Assembly (NCBI GenBank): GCA_011087645.1
Contig: JAALLF010000022.1
Location: forward strand, 1 to 43,632
Length of the DNA stretch: 43,632 nt
Source: Alphaproteobacteria bacterium
GTDB taxonomy: Bacteria > Pseudomonadota > Alphaproteobacteria > UBA6615
Direction: 5' to 3'
Below the pieces are notes generated by a model. The model was given only the letters and a program-made list of their open reading frames with translations. It made no database searches and was not told the origin of the DNA. Position 1 is the first letter of the stretch, and each line of letters begins with the position of its first letter. Below are positions 25,133-34,038 of the stretch, one piece after another. The position numbers and the translations under genes are program-made.

Positions 25133-25209
25133 CATCAATATTTCTATTGATGGTGATTAATTTTATTCCATTGATAATAATCATTATTTTCCTATTATCA
25201 TTGATAATA
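25133..25209. promoter_or_regulatory. AT-rich operator array between gabD and the LysR gene
   Basis: Three dyads built on the half-site ATTGAT occur in 77 bases. CATCAATA (25133-25140) pairs with TATTGATG (25145-25152). TGAT/ATCA surrounds AATA at 25172-25183. TATTATCA (25193-25200) pairs with TGATAATA (25202-25209). CATTGATAATA is also directly repeated at 25169 and 25199, exactly 30 bases apart. The tract is very AT-rich and must hold the promoters of both genes. The LysR product is the likely binder. Confidence 0.7.
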
Positions 25210-25224
25210 CTAATGAGAAGCACG

Positions 25225-26151
25225 ATGACCCATCTACCTTCCACAATGGCGCTTAGGGCCTTCGAAGTCGCCGCCCGGCGGTTGAATTTCACCCACACGG
25301 CGAGCGAGTTGAACCTGACCCAGGGCGCGGTGAGCCATCAAATCCGCGAATTGGAAACCCGGCTCGGGGTGGCGCTGTTCGAGCGCCAGGGACGCGGGTT
25401 GGAACTTTCGTCTGCCGGCCGACAATATCTGCCCTATGTGCAGGATGCCCTCGACCGTCTGCGCGCCGGCGGACGGGCGCTGCACGATGACGGCCCCAAT
25501 AACGCGTTGACGGTCAGTCTGTCGCCACCCTTCGCGGCCAAATGGCTGGTCCCGCGGCTGGGCGATTTTCTGACCGCGCACCCGGATATGGATCTGCGCA
25601 TCAGCGCGTCCATGCACCATGTGACCTTCGCCGACGATGGCATCGACATGGCGATCCGCCACGGCAACGGCGACTGGCCCGATCTTCACGTCACCCGGCT
25701 GTGGGTCGAGGAAATCTTTCCGGTGTGCAGCCCCGCCCTATTGGCCAGCGGTCCCCCGTTGCGCGAAATAGCCGACCTGGCCAACCATGTTCTGATCCAT
25801 GACCGCAGCCGCGCCGGCTGGGCCACGTGGTTGGACAATGTCGGCGCTGACACCAGCGCCATCGATTTGGACCGCGGCCCGGGCTTTAACGAGACCAGCC
25901 TGGCGATCGACGCCGCGGTGGCCGCGCAAGGCGTCGCGCTGTCGCGTAGCGCACTGGCGGCCGGTGACCTCGCCGCCGGCCGCCTGGTGCAGCCCCTGCG
26001 CGAAGCCCATCCCGCCCCCTTTGCCTATTGGATCGTCTGCCCAAAATCCAGCGCCGAGCAGACCAACATTGTGCGGTTTCGCAACTGGCTGCTCGAAGAG
26101 GCCGCGACCGATGCCGACAATATGCCGGCCGCCGGCAGCAAGGTGGCTTGA
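25225..26151 (+). CDS. LysR-family transcriptional regulator (GcvA-like)
   Basis: A 308-residue LTTR. The N-terminal helix-turn-helix shows LRAFEVAARRLNFTHTASELNLTQGAVSHQIRELE (positions given by 11-45), and the C-terminal effector domain is of the GcvA type (LVPRLGDF, DGIDMAIRHGNGDWP). ATG 25225 has GAGAAG upstream; a longer frame to 25147 would place a hydrophobic non-conserved leader translated from the operator region. It is divergent from gabD, the normal LysR arrangement, so gabD is the presumed target. It overlaps the next gene by one base (TGATG). Confidence 0.88.
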   Translation: MTHLPSTMALRAFEVAARRLNFTHTASELNLTQGAVSHQIRELETRLGVALFERQGRGLELSSAGRQYLPYVQDALDRLRAGGRALHDDGPNNALTVSLSPPFAAKWLVPRLGDFLTAHPDMDLRISASMHHVTFADDGIDMAIRHGNGDWPDLHVTRLWVEEIFPVCSPALLASGPPLREIADLANHVLIHDRSRAGWATWLDNVGADTSAIDLDRGPGFNETSLAIDAAVAAQGVALSRSALAAGDLAAGRLVQPLREAHPAPFAYWIVCPKSSAEQTNIVRFRNWLLEEAATDADNMPAAGSKVA

Positions 26152-26507
26152 TGGCAGAAGCTTATCTAAGAGAGTTAGAGGTTTTACTAGAGCAGATGGA
26201 TGGCGCGGCCGACATCGAAGCACGGCATTTTTTCAGCGGGGCGGCAGCCTATGCCGATGGCCGAATATTCGCCAGCCTGACCCCCGTCGGGCTGGCCCTG
26301 AAACTGTCCGAAGCCGACCGCGCCGCCTTACAACATCTGGGCGCCACGCCACTGCAATATTTCCCCAAGGCGCCAATCAAAAAGGATTATCTGGTGCTAC
26401 CCGACGCGATCGCAGACGACGCCAATGCGCGCGACGGTTGGATCGAAAAAAGCGTCGCCTACGTCCTCACTCTACCGAAACCAAAAGCTAAGTCGGGCGG
26501 TCGCTAA
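26151..26507 (+). CDS. TfoX N-terminal domain-like protein
   Basis: A 118-residue soluble protein. The segment ARHFFSGAAAYADGRIFASLTPVGLALKL matches the TfoX N-terminal fold in spacing (positions 24-52), and LQYFPKAPIKKDYLVLP follows as usual for this small family. These proteins are often annotated as TfoX/Sxy but are not shown to control competence outside gammaproteobacteria. ATG 26151 overlaps the LysR stop, so translation is coupled. Its 3' end overlaps the convergent lipase-like gene by 20 bases. Confidence 0.7.
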   Translation: MAEAYLRELEVLLEQMDGAADIEARHFFSGAAAYADGRIFASLTPVGLALKLSEADRAALQHLGATPLQYFPKAPIKKDYLVLPDAIADDANARDGWIEKSVAYVLTLPKPKAKSGGR

Positions 26508-27498
26508 GGGCCATGTAGAGCAGCGATTTCCACAACAGGACCCGGTCAATGGGGTTGCCCATGATCGGCTTTTTCGCGACCGGGTCGGTATGGTCGAGCC
26601 CGGGCAAGACGATGTAGCGGGCATTGGGCAACAGGGCCGAATCGACCGGCACCAACCCATCGTTTTCGATGCTCTCGTCGTGCATCCATCGATAAGTCGG
26701 CGCCACGTGCAGAGACGGCGTCCGCTTTCCGTCGAGATAGGTTGCCAATACGACCATCGGAATAGTTTTTGTAATGTTTTCAATGTTTTGAGAATATTTT
26801 TTCATGTAATTACTGCGAACTTTGACGGTCAAATCATCGATCGAATTGCCGTTGCCGCCCAGGGCGCGGAGCATCGGTTCGGTGATGCCGCGGGTCCAGT
26901 CCTCATCGACGATGAGATCGGCGACCGGCGAGCCCGCAAAGGGCGACTGTAGGACCACCCAACAGGCGATTTGGCGGCGAACCTCCGGTTCAGCCCGTAG
27001 CAGGAATTCCAGCGTATCGAGCCCCCCCTTGCTATGGGAGACGATGCATACCGGCCGGTCGCTGACACCTATAAAAGCCGCCAGACGCCGGCCGTTTTCC
27101 GCCACGCTTTCCTCGGTATCTACCGGCGCGATGACTGTCTCGATCCGCTCGGCATTCAGCGCTTCGATTTGCGAGCGAAAATAATCGGTGAGGCGAAATT
27201 CGCCAGCGTCGATGAGAATGCCGCTCAGATAGGACGGCACCACGACCACCCTATAGCCGCGCAACTCGTCGACCACGGTGGCGAAGGCCGTATCAACACG
27301 CTCGGCATCGATGTCGCCATCGCGCCAAAAGGCCTGCCATTCCGCGGTGACGTTGCGCGCCCCGGGTGGCACGTCGATTTTGGGTTCAGCGACGGCGGCT
27401 GACGACACCCAAAAGGGCGGAAGCGCTAAGCCGAGCACGGCGACAAGTCGAAAGACCGTGGCGCGTGCCGACGACGCGATATGCATACGCGTAGCCAT
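26488..27498 (-). CDS. Exported alpha/beta hydrolase, lipase-like
   Basis: A 336-residue protein with a signal peptide (hydrophobic core about 16-36, cleavage near SSAAVA). The mature part has VVVVPSYLSGI as the oxyanion strand and IVSHSKGGLDTLEF as the nucleophile elbow (SHSKGG in place of GHSMGG), and LPGLDHTDP near the C-terminus gives the likely His. This resembles secreted lipases or acyltransferases acting in the periplasm. The start is ATG 27498; a GTG immediately upstream is equally possible. A short stretch around 26755-26820 is notably AT-rich (KKYSQNIENITKT). The substrate is unknown. Confidence 0.7.
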   Translation of the reverse strand: MATRMHIASSARATVFRLVAVLGLALPPFWVSSAAVAEPKIDVPPGARNVTAEWQAFWRDGDIDAERVDTAFATVVDELRGYRVVVVPSYLSGILIDAGEFRLTDYFRSQIEALNAERIETVIAPVDTEESVAENGRRLAAFIGVSDRPVCIVSHSKGGLDTLEFLLRAEPEVRRQIACWVVLQSPFAGSPVADLIVDEDWTRGITEPMLRALGGNGNSIDDLTVKVRSNYMKKYSQNIENITKTIPMVVLATYLDGKRTPSLHVAPTYRWMHDESIENDGLVPVDSALLPNARYIVLPGLDHTDPVAKKPIMGNPIDRVLLWKSLLYMALSDRPT

Positions 27499-27549
27499 CA
27501 CCCTAGATTATGGGTGCCGACGAGCCGGCTTTCAATGCATGTTGTTGAA

Positions 27550-27568
27550 CCCTCTCCCCACGGGAGAG
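27550..27568. repeat. Short CCCTCTCC/GGGAGAG hairpin
   Basis: CTCTCCC (27552-27558) pairs with GGGAGAG (27562-27568). It is a half-unit of the composite elements at 19374-19553 and 34039-34156, placed just after the glcB stop on the reverse strand, where it may act as a terminator. Confidence 0.55.
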
Positions 27569-27577
27569 AGCCAAATG

Positions 27578-29746
27578 CTACCCGCCGAACTTGGCCTTCG
27601 CTTCTTGCCGGCGGGCGTGCAGGATCGGCTCGGTATAGCCGTTGGGCTGCTCGCGGCCTTTGAACACCAGATCGCAGGCCGCCTGGAAGGCCACGCTGTC
27701 GTCGAAATTGGGCGCCATTGGCCGGTATAACGGGTCGCCTTCATTCTGCCCGTCGACCACGCCAGCCATGCGCTGCATGGTTTCGCGCACCTGGTCTTCG
27801 CTACAAATGCCGTGGCGCAGCCAGTTGGCGATGTGTTGGCTGGAAATCCGCAACGTCGCACGGTCCTCCATCAACCCCACATCGTTGATATCCGGCACCT
27901 TCGAACACCCGACACCCTGATCGATCCAGCGCACCACATAGCCCAGAATACCTTGCGCGTTATTATCCAGCTCGGCCTGAATATCGTTGGCCGGCCAGTT
28001 GGGGCGGTCGGCCAAGGGAATGGTGAGGATGTTGTCGAGATCGGCGTGGGCGCGCGATTGCAACTCGCCTTGCCGCGCTGCAACATCGACCTGGTGGTAA
28101 TGGGTAGCGTGTAGAACCGCGGCGGTCGGCGACGGCACCCACGCGGTATTCGCGCCGGCTTGGGGGTGGCCGATCTTGGTATCGAGCATATCGGCCATCA
28201 AGTCCGGCATGGCCCACATGCCCTTGCCGATCTGGGCGTGGCCCGGCAGACCGCATTCCAGGCCGGTATCGACGTTCCAATCCTCGTAGGTTTGGATCCA
28301 CACGGCGGCCTTCATATCGGCCTTGCGGATCATCGGGCCGGCCTCCATGGCGGTGTGCATTTCATCACCGGTACGGTCGAGGAAGCCGGTATTGATGAAG
28401 AACACCCGGTCCTTGGTGGCGCGGATACACTCTTTGAGGTTCACCGTAGTGCGGCGCTCCTCGTCCATGATGCCGACCTTCAGTGTGTTGCGGCCGAGCC
28501 CCAGCGCGTCTTCGACTTGGGCGAACATCTGATCGGTCAACGCGACCTCTTCTGGTCCGTGCATCTTCGGTTTCACGATATAGACCGAGCCGGCGCGGCT
28601 GTTCTTGTGGCCCTGTAGATCGTGCATGGCGATCATCGACGTCACCATCGCGTCAAGAATGCCTTCCGGCGTCTCGTTGCCGTTCATGTCGAGGATCGCC
28701 GGGTTGGTCATCAGGTGTCCGACATTGCGGATCAGCATCAGGCTGCGGCCCTGCAAGGAAATCTCAGACCCGTCGGGCGCGGTATAGGTGCGGTCCGGGT
28801 TCAGCGCGCGGTCGACCATCTGGCCGCCCTTTTCGAAACTGTCGGTCAGATCGCCCTTCATCAGGCCCAGCCAGTTGCGGTAGGCGACGACCTTGTCTTC
28901 GGCGTCGACCGTGGCCACAGAATCTTCGCAATCCATGATCGTCGTCATCGCCGCTTCGACCACCACGTCGCTGACCCCGGCGGCATCGTCCTGGCCGATC
29001 GGGTGGCCGCGGTCGATGGTGATCTCGAAGTGCAGGCCATTATTTTTTAGCAAAATCGCCGAAGGCGTCGCAGCGTCGCCGTTATAGCCGGCGAATTGTC
29101 CGGCATTGGCCAGACCCGGCGCACTGCCATCGGCAAGCGTAACCGTCAGCGCGCCGTCGGCGACCGTATAGGCGGTGGCATCGCGGTGGCTGCCACTGGC
29201 CAGCGGTGCGGAAGAATCGAGGAAGTCGCGGGCGAAAGCGATGACCGCGGCGCCGCGCACCTCGTTATATCCGCCGGCGCGCTCGGCCCCACCCTCTTCG
29301 GAAATCGCGTCAGTGCCATAGAGCGCATCGTAGAGACTGCCCCAGCGGGCGTTGGCGGCGTTCAGCGAATAGCGCGCATTGGTCACCGGCACGACCAATT
29401 GCGGTCCGGCGATGGCGGAGATTTCCGGATCGACATTGGCCGTGCCGACGGAGAAGTCGCCGCCCTCGGGCACCAGATATCCGATCTCCTGCAGGAACGC
29501 CTTATGGGCAGAGACGTCGGACGCCTGGTCGCGATGGTCTTTGTACCAGGCATCGATTATCGCCTGCAGATCGTCGCGCTTTGCCAGCAACTCGCGGTTA
29601 CGCGGCGCAAAATCAGCCATCAACGCATCGAAGCTGGACCAGAAGGCGTCCGGCGAAATGCCGGTGCCCGGCAAGGCCTCATCATTGATGAAATCGTACA
29701 GCTCCTTATCAACCTGGAGCGCTCCAGCCTCGATCCGGTCCGTCAT
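27578..29746 (-). CDS. glcB: Malate synthase G
   Basis: A 722-residue enzyme, almost the length of E. coli GlcB (723). It condenses glyoxylate with acetyl-CoA to malate in the cytoplasm. Recognisable blocks include VVEAAMTTIMDCEDSVA (metal-binding acidic region), KPKMHGPEEVALT, GIMDEERRTTVNLKECI and the C-terminal GCSKVPDI and LRISSQHIANWLRHG. It starts at ATG 29746. No isocitrate lyase or glycolate oxidase glcDEF operon adjoins it, but two FAD hydroxy-acid-type oxidases lie in the window, which may supply glyoxylate. Confidence 0.95.
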   Translation of the reverse strand: MTDRIEAGALQVDKELYDFINDEALPGTGISPDAFWSSFDALMADFAPRNRELLAKRDDLQAIIDAWYKDHRDQASDVSAHKAFLQEIGYLVPEGGDFSVGTANVDPEISAIAGPQLVVPVTNARYSLNAANARWGSLYDALYGTDAISEEGGAERAGGYNEVRGAAVIAFARDFLDSSAPLASGSHRDATAYTVADGALTVTLADGSAPGLANAGQFAGYNGDAATPSAILLKNNGLHFEITIDRGHPIGQDDAAGVSDVVVEAAMTTIMDCEDSVATVDAEDKVVAYRNWLGLMKGDLTDSFEKGGQMVDRALNPDRTYTAPDGSEISLQGRSLMLIRNVGHLMTNPAILDMNGNETPEGILDAMVTSMIAMHDLQGHKNSRAGSVYIVKPKMHGPEEVALTDQMFAQVEDALGLGRNTLKVGIMDEERRTTVNLKECIRATKDRVFFINTGFLDRTGDEMHTAMEAGPMIRKADMKAAVWIQTYEDWNVDTGLECGLPGHAQIGKGMWAMPDLMADMLDTKIGHPQAGANTAWVPSPTAAVLHATHYHQVDVAARQGELQSRAHADLDNILTIPLADRPNWPANDIQAELDNNAQGILGYVVRWIDQGVGCSKVPDINDVGLMEDRATLRISSQHIANWLRHGICSEDQVRETMQRMAGVVDGQNEGDPLYRPMAPNFDDSVAFQAACDLVFKGREQPNGYTEPILHARRQEAKAKFGG

Positions 29747-29895
29747 TGCCTCTATCCCCGCCTTATCGGTTTTTCTCAGAAGAACGCGCGCGGTCTACGC
29801 CGCCCGCCGATGATTTATACGGCCCTGTGATCTTACTTTCTGTCGCCCGTGTCAAATCGACTTTGGGCGGAAGATGCACTCGACGCTATCGAAAG

Positions 29896-29961
29896 CCTCA
29901 TGCTGAGCCTGTCGAAGCATGAGGGCCCGCACGATCATCCTTCGACAAGCTCAGGATGAGG
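29896..29961. repeat. Extragenic palindrome, CTCATCCTGAG/CTTCGA family, copy 3
   Basis: The left arm (29896-29924) has diverged so that it also folds on itself through CCTCATGC/GCATGAGG. The right arm CATCCTTCGACAAGCTCAGG begins at 29936 and runs to 29961. It lies just downstream of the reverse-strand FAD oxidase stop and upstream of glcB. Confidence 0.8.
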
Positions 29962-29966
29962 ACACC

Positions 29967-31568
29967 CTAATTCCGAATAACCACACCGGGATTCAGGATG
30001 CCCTTGGGGTCAAGGCGTCGTTTGGCGTCGGACAGCACGTCGCCGAACAAGGCCGGGCGCTGCTGCTCGTACCATTTCTGATGGTCGCGGCCGACTGCAT
30101 GATGGTGGGTGATGGTGCCGCCATTTGCGATAAGCGCGTCAGACGCCGCGTTCTTTATCTCTTGCCATTGTTCCAGCATGCCGTCGGGTCGGCCCTCGCC
30201 GTGGAAGGCGAAATAGGGCGCCGGGCCGTCGGGATAGGCATGGCTGAACCGGCATGACACCGCGCCGGGTTTGCCGGTGATCTCGCGCAGCGCCGTCGCC
30301 GTCGTGTCCTTGACGGCGTGATAGAAATTTTCGAAATTGTCCCAGGTGGTCGCAGTTTCGAACGTGTCGGAGATAATGCCGCGCGGGGTCAGATTTTCGC
30401 GGTTATAGGGCATGCGGATAAACGCCGTGCGCCACGCGCCGACCGCGCCTTGCAGGTTGGCGTCGGGGTTATCGCGCCAGTCCACATCGACCCTGCCGCC
30501 ATGGTCGAGGCAGCATTGCTCGGCCCGCGCCATCCAGGCGTCGACCGGATGGTCGGCGGATTCGAACGAGACCACCATCAACGTGAAGGATCCATCGCCC
30601 GCGCCGTTAACCTGCAACTCTACCCCATCGACGATGCGCACATTGGCTGGAAACAGGCCGGCTTGGGAGACAGCGCGCACCGCACGGGCGGCATCGAAGA
30701 AATCGGTAAAACGGAACCCGGCGGTGGCTTTGAAGGTCGGCCGACCCTGCAGGCGCACCCAGGCCTCGGTGATGATGCCGAGCGCACCTTCCGCGCCCAT
30801 CATGAAGCGGTCGGGGCTGGGGCCCGCACCGGTGCCGGGCAACCGGCGCGACTGAAGGGAACCGGCCGGCGTAACCGTGGTGATGTTCTCCACCAAATCG
30901 TCGATATGGGTGTAGAGGGTTGCGAAATGGCCGCCCGAGCGCGTCGCGATCCATCCGCCCAGGGTCGACTGTTCGAACGATTGCGGGAAGTGGCGCAAGG
31001 TTAGACCATGAGGTTTGAGTTGCGCTTCCAGATCAGGCCCCAAGGCGCCGCCTTCAATCCGCGCCGCGCGCGATACATCGTCGACTTCGAGCACCTTGTT
31101 GAGGCGCGCCAGATTGACGGTCACCGTGCCGGCGAAATTTCCGCCCACATCCGGTGTGACACCGCCGACCACCGACGACCCTCCACCGTAGGGAATGATG
31201 GCAGCGCCTGCTTCACCGGCCCAATCGTAGAGCGCGGCGATGTTTTCCGAACTCTCCGGATAGGCCACCACGTCGGGCGCGTGGGCAAAATCGCGCGCGA
31301 AGGTGCGGATCGAATCCGGTTGCGACTGGCCGAAACTGTGGAGAATGCGTTCGAACGGCTCGCTGGTGCAGATCTTCGCTAAGCTCGCCGGCGGGGTAAG
31401 CCGGACTTCAGCCAGGGTAATATCGGAAATCTCCGGCCGCCTGCCGTCAGCCGTGGGTCTGATGTCGAAACCGTCGGCGAAGGTATTTAACAGCGCGCTC
31501 GTCTGATCGGCGCTGAGGCCGTCATCGGCATAGCCCCAGCCCCAGTATTTTAATGTTCGATCGGCCAT
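29967..31568 (-). CDS. FAD-binding oxidase, alkyldihydroxyacetonephosphate synthase-like
   Basis: A 533-residue FAD enzyme of the PCMH family, with the ADPS-like layout rather than GlcD. The N-terminus has LKYWGWGYAD, the FAD domain has IPYGGGSSVVGGV and FPQSFEQSTLGGWIATRSGG, and the C-terminal part has TITHHHAVGRDH, the paired-His motif of ADPS, followed by DPKGILNPG. In eukaryotes ADPS makes ether lipids, while bacterial homologs often oxidise unknown hydroxy acids. The start is ATG 31568 with GGGGCGGG upstream; a GTG directly before is possible. Confidence 0.82.
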   Translation of the reverse strand: MADRTLKYWGWGYADDGLSADQTSALLNTFADGFDIRPTADGRRPEISDITLAEVRLTPPASLAKICTSEPFERILHSFGQSQPDSIRTFARDFAHAPDVVAYPESSENIAALYDWAGEAGAAIIPYGGGSSVVGGVTPDVGGNFAGTVTVNLARLNKVLEVDDVSRAARIEGGALGPDLEAQLKPHGLTLRHFPQSFEQSTLGGWIATRSGGHFATLYTHIDDLVENITTVTPAGSLQSRRLPGTGAGPSPDRFMMGAEGALGIITEAWVRLQGRPTFKATAGFRFTDFFDAARAVRAVSQAGLFPANVRIVDGVELQVNGAGDGSFTLMVVSFESADHPVDAWMARAEQCCLDHGGRVDVDWRDNPDANLQGAVGAWRTAFIRMPYNRENLTPRGIISDTFETATTWDNFENFYHAVKDTTATALREITGKPGAVSCRFSHAYPDGPAPYFAFHGEGRPDGMLEQWQEIKNAASDALIANGGTITHHHAVGRDHQKWYEQQRPALFGDVLSDAKRRLDPKGILNPGVVIRN

Positions 31569-31674
31569 CACCCGCCCCTACAAATTTACGATCCAGCGAT
31601 GTTCGCCCTCGCCTACTGGGCCTGATACTATCGCGGCAGCCCGCCAAGAGGCTACTGGGGGAGGTTATCTAAAA

Positions 31675-32724
31675 ATGCCAACCGCGCTCATCGCCGGAGG
31701 GCTCGGCGTCGTCGGCCGCGCCCTCGTCGAACATCTGGAAGACGATCCAAACTGGACCGTCATCGGCCTGTCGCGGCGGACGCCCGATTTCGACACTTCC
31801 GCGCAATTCATCTCGGTCGACCTGCTCAACCTCGCCGACTGCAAACTCAAGCTCGGCGCGCTGACCGGCGTCACGCACATATTCTTCACTCCGTATGCAG
31901 CGCGGGCAACCTTCGCTGAAGAGGTCGCGCCCAATTTAGGCATGCTGTCCAACCTGCTCGACACCATCGAGCCCATCGCGGCCGACTTGGCGCATGTGCA
32001 ACTCATGCAAGGCGCCAAATGGTACGGGGTCCAATTCGGCGCGCCCTATAAAACGCCGGCCAAGGAAGACGATCCGCGCCATATGCCGCCCAATTTCTAT
32101 TACGATCAGCAGGACTGGCTGGTCGAGCGCCAAAAGGGTAAGGCCTGGACCTGGTCGGGCCTGCGGCCCCACGGGGTCTGGGGCTTTTCCATCGGCGGGC
32201 GGATGAATTTGATGACCGGGATTGTGCTCTATGCCGCCATCTCCAAACATCTGGGACTGCCCCTGCGCTGGCCCGGCAAAGCCGGTTTCTACGATTGTCT
32301 GTACAATATGATCGACGTTGAGTTGCTTGCCGAAGCCATGGAATGGGCAGCGACCGATCCGGCGACGGCGAACGATGCTTTCAACATCAACAATGGTGAC
32401 TTCTTCCGCTGGAACCAGGTATGGCCGCGCATCGCCGAATTTTTCGACATGGAGGTGGGCCCGGTGCAGACCGTACCTTTGCAAACGGTGATGGCGGACA
32501 AGGAACCGGTGTGGGCCGAAATCGCCGCATCCCACGGGCTGCAGCCCTTCACCCTTGCCGAGCTTACCAATTGGGACTATCTCGACATGGCCTTGGGCAA
32601 TGCCTATGACCAGATGTCGAGCATGACCAAGGCGCGTCACGCGGGCTGGCATAAGACCCTCGATACGGAAGCAACAGTGGCCCGCCAGATGCAACGGTTG
32701 CGCGACGACAAGATCATTCCCTAG
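31675..32724 (+). CDS. PRISE-family short-chain dehydrogenase (progesterone 5-beta-reductase / iridoid synthase-like)
   Basis: A 349-residue atypical SDR. The Rossmann start is IAGGLGVVGR (6-15), and GLSRR holds the NADPH-selective arginines. Family-defining motifs are QGAKWYG (Lys115), EDDPRHMPPNFYYDQQDW (Tyr142/Tyr143 region) and RPHGVWGFS, followed by NINNGDFFRWNQVW. PRISE enzymes reduce the double bond of enones, originally plant progesterone and iridoid substrates, and bacterial homologs act as broad enone reductases. ATG 31675 has GGGGGAGG upstream. It is divergent from the FAD oxidase, with 106 bases between. Confidence 0.82.
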   Translation: MPTALIAGGLGVVGRALVEHLEDDPNWTVIGLSRRTPDFDTSAQFISVDLLNLADCKLKLGALTGVTHIFFTPYAARATFAEEVAPNLGMLSNLLDTIEPIAADLAHVQLMQGAKWYGVQFGAPYKTPAKEDDPRHMPPNFYYDQQDWLVERQKGKAWTWSGLRPHGVWGFSIGGRMNLMTGIVLYAAISKHLGLPLRWPGKAGFYDCLYNMIDVELLAEAMEWAATDPATANDAFNINNGDFFRWNQVWPRIAEFFDMEVGPVQTVPLQTVMADKEPVWAEIAASHGLQPFTLAELTNWDYLDMALGNAYDQMSSMTKARHAGWHKTLDTEATVARQMQRLRDDKIIP

Positions 32725-32765
32725 AACACGATGAATTTTACTTCGGCTGTAGTCCAACCGCGATC

Positions 32766-32850
32766 CTTCGAGACGCCCTTTCGCCTCATCCTGAGGAGGG
32801 CCGCCAGGCCCGTCTCGAAGGGCGAGGCGAAAGGGCTCCTCAGGATGAGG
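32766..32850. repeat. Extragenic palindrome, variant with nested arms
   Basis: CCTCATCCTGAGGAG (32784-32798) pairs with CTCCTCAGGATGAGG (32836-32850), and CTTCGAGACG (32766-32775) pairs with CGTCTCGAAG (32811-32820). The two stems interlock, so only one can form at a time or they form a pseudoknot/cruciform. It lies between the SDR and carboxypeptidase genes. Confidence 0.75.
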
Positions 32851-32897
32851 CCTTAGTGTCGATCTCAAATCACAATACTCTTAGCGAAAGTAAGTAG

Positions 32898-34037
32898 ATG
32901 AATTCCTTAGTCATCAGCAGCGCCTTCGACGGCGGCAACATCGCCTGCGTCGGCGCCGACAGCGCGGATAATATCCGTCTAGAAATCCTCAAGGATAACC
33001 AGTCTGACTTTTATCAATGGTTCTATTTCCGCCTGTCCGGCGCGCGCGGCGAGGCGTGCAAGCTGCATATCACCAACGCCGGCAAATCCGCCTACACCAA
33101 GGGATGGGAAAGCTATCAAGCTGTCGCTTCGGACGACCGCCAGACTTGGCGGCGGGTGGCAACGACATACAGGGACGGCGTGCTCACCATCGAGCACACG
33201 CCGGCGGCGGACTCGGTCTGGTTCGCCTATTTCGCCCCCTTCACCATGGAACGCCATAGCGACATGATCGCGCGGGTGCAGGCCTCGCCACGGGCCCAGC
33301 TTTCGGTTCTCGGCAAGACGCTGGACGGGCAAGACATGGATCTGCTGCAAATCGGCGCGCCGGGCCCCAATAAACGCACCTGCTGGGCGGTCGCCCGCCA
33401 GCACCCCGGCGAGAGCATGGCCGAATGGTGGATGGAGGGCTTCCTCGACCGCATCCTCGACCCTGACGACGCGGTCGCCACTGCGCTGCTCGACAAAGCG
33501 GTGTTCTATCTGGTCCCCAACATGAACCCGGACGGCAGCCGGCGCGGTCATCTGCGCACCAATGCGGCCGGCGCCAATCTGAACCGTGAATGGGCTGAGC
33601 CGACCATGAAGAAGAGCCCCGAGGTGTTTCTCGTGCGCCAGCACATGCATGAGACTGGCGTTGATTTCTGCCTCGACGTCCATGGCGATGAGGCCCTGCC
33701 GTATAACTTCCTGGCCGGCATGATGGGTATTCCGTCGTTGAGCGACCGGCAGAAGAAACTGCAGGCCGATTTCGACAAAGCGCTACTTGCCGCCAGCCCG
33801 GAATTCCAGACCGAGCACGGCTACCCGTCGAGCCCGCCGGGCAAGGGTAACCTCACCATGTGCGCCAACTATGTCGCCGAGGCGTTTGGCTGTTTGTCGC
33901 TGACCCTGGAAATGCCCTTCAAGGACAATGCCGACCGGCCCGAGCCGGAATTCGGCTGGTCGCCGGCGCGCTCGCGCGATTTCGGCGCCGCCCATCTCGA
34001 TGCCATCGCCGCCATCCTCGACGATCTGCGGTCGTAA
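32898..34037 (+). CDS. M14-family zinc carboxypeptidase, cytosolic carboxypeptidase (CCP) type
   Basis: A 379-residue metallocarboxypeptidase without a signal peptide. An N-terminal beta-sandwich domain (about 1-125), characteristic of CCP/M14D enzymes, precedes the catalytic domain. Zinc ligands are His169 and Glu172 (RQHPGES) and His262 (DVHGDE). NLNREW (228-232) binds the substrate carboxylate, and Glu338 (LTLEMPFKDN) is the catalytic base. Eukaryotic CCPs trim glutamates from tubulin, while bacterial members are largely of unknown target. It starts at ATG 32898. It is convergent with the FAH gene across a composite palindrome. Confidence 0.88.
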   Translation: MNSLVISSAFDGGNIACVGADSADNIRLEILKDNQSDFYQWFYFRLSGARGEACKLHITNAGKSAYTKGWESYQAVASDDRQTWRRVATTYRDGVLTIEHTPAADSVWFAYFAPFTMERHSDMIARVQASPRAQLSVLGKTLDGQDMDLLQIGAPGPNKRTCWAVARQHPGESMAEWWMEGFLDRILDPDDAVATALLDKAVFYLVPNMNPDGSRRGHLRTNAAGANLNREWAEPTMKKSPEVFLVRQHMHETGVDFCLDVHGDEALPYNFLAGMMGIPSLSDRQKKLQADFDKALLAASPEFQTEHGYPSSPPGKGNLTMCANYVAEAFGCLSLTLEMPFKDNADRPEPEFGWSPARSRDFGAAHLDAIAAILDDLRS

Positions 34038-34038
34038 A

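Noticed and set aside
26151..26507. A competence regulator (TfoX/Sxy) role
   Set aside because: Only a small N-terminal-type domain is present, and this role is known only from gammaproteobacteria.
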